From a candidate division WOR-3 bacterium (lineage in GTDB: Bacteria; SDB-A), in the NCBI GenBank assembly GCA_016926475.1, contig JAFGON010000076.1:1-8571 (forward strand): a DNA stretch of 8,571 bases, given 5' to 3'. Made by a program: the position numbers and the translations under genes. Position 1 is the first letter of the stretch. Each line of letters opens with the position of its first letter. The notes under the pieces are model-generated. The model did no database searches, was not told where the DNA came from, and saw nothing but the letters and a program-made list of their open reading frames with translations. Below are positions 5,398 to 8,571 of the stretch, in pieces.

Positions 5398-6534
5398 TTG
5401 AGCGATAAAAAGGCTTTTAAACAGGAAGAGATTATACTTTTTGTTCAAAACCAAACAGAAGGTTGGAAAGATGCATATTTTTCTCATAATATTTCTGAAA
5501 TCGCTGAAAACAACGCGAGGACTGAATTTGGCATAAGAAACGATGAAAAAATTCTTGCTCTGATAAACGAAGCTTTTCTTGAACAAAATATTGGTAAAAG
5601 TGGGTTTGTCTTCACTGACGAAAAAATCTGTATTAAACCGCCTTTCAGAGAAACGTTTTCGGTTAAATACAGCGATTTTCCAGAAACGCCTTTTTCATTT
5701 TTCAGAGAGAAAATTTCTTTGAACGAATCTTCTTCACAAAAAGATATGGTTTCATTGTGCCAGAAAATAAAGGTATTAGCCATGTATGGAGATCCCGATC
5801 ACATAAAACTTCCTTCTGACCCCACAAAGAGCCCGCATCCTGTAAAGGACTGGTTTGTTTTTGCTCTGACTTTCATGTTTTTTATTATTTTAGTCCCTTG
5901 GCTGTCGTTTAGTGTAATTGGCCCTCGAGTTTCTCTTCCGAGCCCTGTCAGATATTTATCCTTGATAAGTATTCTTTCTTGGTTTATTTGGTTTAATTCT
6001 CATAGAGCAAAGATCAAAAGAAGAGAAAAAAAAACACTATTTTCCATTTTCAAAAGAATTGCATACGGTGTGTTTTTTTCAGCAGGATTTCTGGGGGCGG
6101 TTGTACTGGATAAGACAAGGACAAATCCCGGTTTAAATATGTCTTCTCTGTTGCCTGTTTTAGGGACGTCTTTGATTGGAGCAGTAGCTTTTATTGTTTT
6201 ATTTCTGTTGCTGGAGAGGTTTTTTCTTCTTGCTGGACATAAGAGGAAGAGAAAAATAATCGTCAGGAAGTATCTGGAAGATCTTGAAAAAGAAGACAAA
6301 AACGGATTGATAGGTCTTCTTGACGCAGGCGTCTGCGACCTGGACGACGATGCTGAAATAAGAAAAGTCTGTTACGACATCGCGAATATTTCCATAAACC
6401 CTCTTAAAGAATACTGGGATCTCCTTCAAAAATCAGACCTCTTTGATTTTTTCCAATACGCAAAAGACAGAGGATACGATTTCGAAAAATGGGGAAAACC
6501 CGAGGTAATTGTAAATAAAATTGTGACATTTTAA
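5398..6534 (+). CDS. Membrane protein of unknown function with possible N-terminal PH-like domain
   Basis: I do not recognise a named family for this 378-residue protein. Residues 1-130 are soluble. The segment DEKILALINEAFLEQNIGKSGFVFTDEKICIK (49-80), followed by FSVKYSDF (87-94), resembles the bacterial PH-like fold in which GxxFTDKGIYxK and a YxDI strand recur. The match is by eye and uncertain. Four hydrophobic segments follow at about 151-175, 184-200, 221-238 and 250-280. They are separated by a basic loop (HRAKIKRREKK, 202-212) and ended by KHRKRK-like basic residues (HKRKRK, 281-286). By the positive-inside rule these basic stretches should be cytoplasmic. The last 90 residues are charged, with an acidic patch DLDDDAE (314-320). 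The start is TTG 5398 with GAGG upstream. It is the first gene after the 302-bp TGTK-array region, which may regulate it. A transporter role is not suggested. Confidence 0.65.
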   Translation: MSDKKAFKQEEIILFVQNQTEGWKDAYFSHNISEIAENNARTEFGIRNDEKILALINEAFLEQNIGKSGFVFTDEKICIKPPFRETFSVKYSDFPETPFSFFREKISLNESSSQKDMVSLCQKIKVLAMYGDPDHIKLPSDPTKSPHPVKDWFVFALTFMFFIILVPWLSFSVIGPRVSLPSPVRYLSLISILSWFIWFNSHRAKIKRREKKTLFSIFKRIAYGVFFSAGFLGAVVLDKTRTNPGLNMSSLLPVLGTSLIGAVAFIVLFLLLERFFLLAGHKRKRKIIVRKYLEDLEKEDKNGLIGLLDAGVCDLDDDAEIRKVCYDIANISINPLKEYWDLLQKSDLFDFFQYAKDRGYDFEKWGKPEVIVNKIVTF

Positions 6535-6584
6535 ATTTGGTTAATAAATATTTGGATTGTAAATTATCTTGAAGAGGGAAAAAT

Positions 6585-6947
6585 ATGGCAACAGACAAGG
6601 ATTTCATCGAGTACATAACCGACCAGATGGCTGAAGCTGGTAAGATAACATACAGGAAAATGTTCGGGGAATACGCCGTATATCTCAATGGTAAAGTAGT
6701 AGCCCTGGTCTGCGACAACAAACTGTTCGTTAAACCGACAGAAGGCGGTGGAAAATTTATCGGCAATGTCGTTGAAGCTCCGGCTTACCCTGGAGCTAAA
6801 ATGAGTTTTTTGATCGAAGAAGGATTTGAAGACACTGCATGGTTGAGCGAGCTCATGAGGATTACAGCTGAAAATCTCCCTGAACCTAAAAATAAGAAAA
6901 AAGGAACGAAGAATAGAGGAAAGGGTGAAAAAAAGGACAGGAGGTAA
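6585..6947 (+). CDS. TfoX/Sxy N-terminal domain protein
   Basis: This 120-residue protein matches the TfoX N-terminal domain. The signature RKMFGEYAVYLNGKVVALVCDNKLFVKP runs from residue 24 to 51, preceded by a helix (FIEYITDQMAEAGKI). GKFIGNVVEAPAYPGAKMSFLI (56-77) and the helix DTAWLSELMRITAENLP (83-99) complete the fold. TfoX/Sxy is a competence regulator in gammaproteobacteria, but stand-alone N-terminal-domain proteins like this are widespread and mostly without known function, so no competence role is claimed. The C-terminal TfoX domain is absent. A lysine/arginine-rich tail (KNKKKGTKNRGKGEKKDRR, 102-120) may contact nucleic acid. ATG 6585 has AGAGGG (6573-6578) upstream. The last codons contain the ribosome site of the next gene, so the two are cotranscribed. 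Confidence 0.88.
   Translation: MATDKDFIEYITDQMAEAGKITYRKMFGEYAVYLNGKVVALVCDNKLFVKPTEGGGKFIGNVVEAPAYPGAKMSFLIEEGFEDTAWLSELMRITAENLPEPKNKKKGTKNRGKGEKKDRR
6939..6945 (+). promoter_or_regulatory. Shine-Dalgarno site within the end of the TfoX-domain gene
   Basis: AGGAGGT overlaps the last codons and the first base of the stop codon of the TfoX-domain gene, 8 nt before ATG 6954. It fixes the start of the downstream exported protein and shows that the pair is expressed from one transcript. Confidence 0.8.
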
Positions 6948-6953
6948 AAATAC

Positions 6954-7487
6954 ATGGAAAAATTGTTTTTTACAGTGATGACTTTTATATTTTTGTCCTG
7001 CAGCGCCTTCGCTGATGAAGAAATGTCTAACAGACCGGTTGTCAGAGCTTCACAATATGGTTTGACCTACGCGAAAAGCATCCCGGATGCGGCCTATGGG
7101 GATATGGGAAAAACGTTTATCTATTCTGTCGGATGGGAAAATGACGAAATCATATGTGAGTATAATTGGTATGCATATGAAATATACCTTGGCGGTCCTG
7201 GAGAGACAACAATTGTCCGCTTCGGTCCATGGCACAGGGGAAATGAGCCAAAGGAAGACCACCTCGCAATCGGCTTTTACAGAGACCAAGAAGTATTAAG
7301 AGAATATTCAACGGTTGAAATTAAGAACCTGGGAAGCGGTATCTCGGTCAGCGTGTCGCATTATGAAATATTCGGGGAAAAGCCGGGTTTTAGTTATGCC
7401 GGAGATGATGATTACGTCTTTGAAGTAAAAGGTGTCAGCGGAAAGCTTTTTTCATTCGATATTTCCTCGGGAGATCTTCTTAAATAG
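6954..7487 (+). CDS. Exported protein of unknown function
   Basis: This 177-residue protein starts with a classical signal peptide: MEKLFF, a hydrophobic core to residue 19, and a likely signal peptidase I cut after AFA (A20/D21). A cysteine at residue 16 (FLSCS) is not in a good lipobox, so a lipoprotein is less likely. The mature part is rich in aromatic residues and glycine. Notable segments are RASQYGLTYAKSIPDAAYGDMGKT (31-54), CEYNWYAYEIYLGGPGETTIVRFGPWHRG (68-96), HLAIGFYRD (103-111) and VSGKLFSFDIS (161-171). The alternating pattern suggests an all-beta fold. The protein has the look of a conserved family, but I cannot assign a domain or activity. The start is ATG 6954 with AGGAGGT overlapping the upstream gene's end. 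It is convergent with the flavin reductase-like gene, 41 bp away, with no clear terminator between. Confidence 0.75.
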   Translation: MEKLFFTVMTFIFLSCSAFADEEMSNRPVVRASQYGLTYAKSIPDAAYGDMGKTFIYSVGWENDEIICEYNWYAYEIYLGGPGETTIVRFGPWHRGNEPKEDHLAIGFYRDQEVLREYSTVEIKNLGSGISVSVSHYEIFGEKPGFSYAGDDDYVFEVKGVSGKLFSFDISSGDLLK

Positions 7488-7528
7488 CTGTTTTCCTCCA
7501 AGATTTAGATAAATTTACAGAAAAACCT

Positions 7529-8179
7529 TTATTCCTGTGTTCTGAACTTATCTATCACACCAAGCCAGAAACCGTCTGTCTGACCGGATAAGGGATTCAG
7601 AGGTTCGTTTATATTGTAAATGTATCCTGTCTTGCCGTATCTTCCCTTTTTGCCTTCGTCAAAATACTCTTTATCCATTGCGATGTGTTTGACCCGGACG
7701 CAGATAGATGCGCCTTTGCCGTCGGAAAAGGTATCCTTCTCCCAAAGAAATTCACACTCAAGGCTTAGAAAACACTCGGCAACCCTTGGAGCATTAACCG
7801 TTTTAGACTTTTCGATCGTCAAACCCGATTTTGTTATCTCGTCGTCTTCAAATTCATTGTTCTTTATCGTCTTCAGACATTTGTCGAATATTTCAGAAGA
7901 AGGAAAGTTAATCACGCATTCTTTTGTGTTGATAAGGCTTCTGTACATATGACCTGATTTATTGACGTGACCGAATATGCACAAAAATTCGCCTTTGTCG
8001 GAAAAGAACGTCGACCACGACTGAAGGCAGGCGTTGGGTCTGCCGTTGTCTTTGTATGAAGTCACGAGAAAGACAGCAGAAGGAATAGCCGTGATGAGTT
8101 CTTTCCAGGGGAACATTGCCGATGCCCCAGGCCATGGTTCAATGTATTTGACGTCATTATCTTTTAATTCGATTTTCAT
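7529..8179 (-). CDS. Flavin reductase-like FMN-binding split-barrel protein
   Basis: This 216-residue protein belongs to the flavin reductase-like domain family. The N-terminal part (FPWKELITAIPSAVFLVTSYKDNGRPNACLQSWSTFFSD, 23-61) has the usual first strands, with the FMN-contacting segment RPNACLQSWSTF. HVNKSGHMYRSLINTKECVINFPSSE (71-96) corresponds to the family's SR..T...I..TGEFVVN region. APRVAECFLSLECEF (130-144) matches the V.E....LEC strand. Members bind FMN and reduce free flavin or transfer electrons in anaerobic redox reactions; the electron donor cannot be told here. The length is normal. The start codon (complement of 8177-8179) has AAGGAG (complement of 8188-8193) 8 nt upstream. 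It is transcribed toward the exported-protein gene and away from the radical SAM gene, so its promoter must lie in the divergent region to the right. Confidence 0.87.
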   Translation of the reverse strand: MKIELKDNDVKYIEPWPGASAMFPWKELITAIPSAVFLVTSYKDNGRPNACLQSWSTFFSDKGEFLCIFGHVNKSGHMYRSLINTKECVINFPSSEIFDKCLKTIKNNEFEDDEITKSGLTIEKSKTVNAPRVAECFLSLECEFLWEKDTFSDGKGASICVRVKHIAMDKEYFDEGKKGRYGKTGYIYNINEPLNPLSGQTDGFWLGVIDKFRTQE

Positions 8180-8417
8180 GTTTTTAGCTCCTTGATTTAT
8201 TGAAAAATATTGGTTTTTTTTTACCCATATATTAGAATTGCTTTTAACCTAGTTTAGTTGAAATTATTTTTTATTTCAATTGCTAATTGACGGAAAGGCT
8301 GTGTTTGATAACATAAAAGCGATGTAAAAACATTTTGTAAACACGAATGAAAATTAGATACATAGAAAATGTTTTTCCCAAAAAAGAGTACATTCAGAAT
8401 ACAAGGGAGTATAAAAA
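8180..8417. promoter_or_regulatory. Divergent intergenic region between the flavin reductase-like and radical SAM genes
   Basis: This AT-rich 238-bp region must hold promoters for both flanking genes. On the plus strand TTGACG (8287-8292) and TAACAT (8309-8314), spaced 16 bp, form a weak sigma70-like pair. On the minus strand TTGAAA (complement of 8274-8279), with TAAACT 17 bp on, is another weak pair. A T9 run (8214-8222) lies between imperfect inverted arms ATATTGG (8207-8213) and CCCATAT (8224-8230), in the leader of the minus-strand gene. AAGGGAG (8403-8409) is the ribosome site of the radical SAM gene. Confidence 0.45.
8258..8279. promoter_or_regulatory. Inverted repeat TTGAAAT-N8-ATTTCAA, possible operator
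   Basis: The perfect 7-bp arms TTGAAAT (8258-8264) and ATTTCAA (8273-8279) are separated by 8 bp of A/T. The next outward base pair is G/T and the one after it A/T. The 15-bp centre spacing would suit a dimeric regulator. It overlaps the weak minus-strand promoter candidate of the flavin reductase-like gene. A/T-rich palindromes arise by chance, so the call is tentative. Confidence 0.3.
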
Positions 8418-8571
8418 ATGTTTAAATATATATTTGGTCCCGTTCCTTCGAGAAGGCTTGGAATGTCTTTGGGTATAGACCTTGTCCCGAAAAAAATCTG
8501 CTCGCTGGATTGTGTTTACTGCGAAGTTGGGAAAACGACAAAACTCACTCTTGAGCGAGGAGAATATATAA
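8418..8571 (+). CDS. Radical SAM protein, COG0731-like, N-terminal end (partial)
   Basis: The first 51 codons are present and open to the window end. The sequence [19 protein letters not shown] (residues 6-24) and [17 protein letters not shown] (25-41) is the typical N-terminus of COG0731-type radical SAM proteins, related to the wyosine (imidazoG37) synthetase family. The cysteines C28, C32 and C35 form the CxxxCxxC motif that binds the [4Fe-4S] cluster used to cleave S-adenosylmethionine, and the aromatic Y34 before the last cysteine is usual. In bacteria these proteins are mostly of unknown substrate; tRNA modification is known only for the archaeal/eukaryotic TYW1 relatives, so no specific reaction is claimed. 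ATG 8418 has AAGGGAG (8403-8409) 8 nt upstream. The rest of the gene is outside the window. Confidence 0.9.
   Translation, partial: MFKYIFGPVPSRRLGMSLGIDLVPKKICSLDCVYCEVGKTTKLTLERGEYI

Noticed and set aside
6404-6766. A 120-codon minus-strand open frame overlapping the TfoX-domain gene
   Set aside because: It has no recognisable domain or ribosome site and lies antisense to two well-supported plus-strand genes.
7488-7528. A bidirectional terminator between the convergent exported-protein and flavin reductase-like genes
   Set aside because: The 41-bp gap has no stable stem flanked by A and T runs.
1-8571. Defence, toxin-antitoxin, CRISPR, insertion-sequence or tRNA content
   Set aside because: No transposase, terminal inverted repeats, regularly spaced 25-40-bp repeats, nuclease-antitoxin pair or tRNA-like fold was seen on either strand.

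Overview
The window is AT-rich bacterial DNA with standard-code genes, good Shine-Dalgarno sites and several TTG/GTG starts. A rubrerythrin-type diiron protein, a CGGC cysteine-rich protein, a flavin reductase-like protein and a radical SAM enzyme suggest an anaerobe. A PpiA-like cyclophilin with an N-terminal export signal and a second exported protein suggest a cell with an envelope compartment. I cannot name the phylum; an uncultured anaerobic lineage would fit.

Layout. Positions 2-172 are the end of an EamA/DMT-type transporter. It is followed closely by a DEDDy RNase H-like exonuclease (188-1012) and an exported cyclophilin-type prolyl isomerase (1030-1632), probably one operon. After a 131-bp gap comes a rubrerythrin-like protein lacking a rubredoxin domain (1764-2219). 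Next is a tight group: SAM methyltransferase (2312-3070), CGGC-domain protein (3082-3525) and a multi-spanning GT39-like membrane protein (3534-5095). The last is split into two overlapping frames at a run of seven A.

A 302-bp gene-free stretch (5096-5397) holds the most unusual sequence: seven head-to-tail units beginning TGTG or TGTT, spaced 9-11 bp apart. The first two resemble DnaA boxes, and one opposed DnaA-box-like site and a flanking 10-bp direct repeat lie around them. This looks like a replication-origin or cooperative-binding element, but the gene context does not prove it.

The right part has an unrecognised membrane protein with a possible N-terminal PH-like domain (5398-6534), a TfoX N-terminal-domain protein (6585-6947) and an exported protein of unknown function (6954-7487). 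Convergent to these is a flavin reductase-like FMN protein (7529-8179, minus strand). A divergent intergenic region follows, then the first 51 codons of a COG0731-type radical SAM protein (8418 to the window end).

Most genes look like ordinary housekeeping or redox genes. No mobile element, CRISPR array, tRNA, rRNA or defence system was recognised. The items worth a second look are the TGTK array, the homopolymer-interrupted glycosyltransferase-like gene, and the two unassigned proteins.
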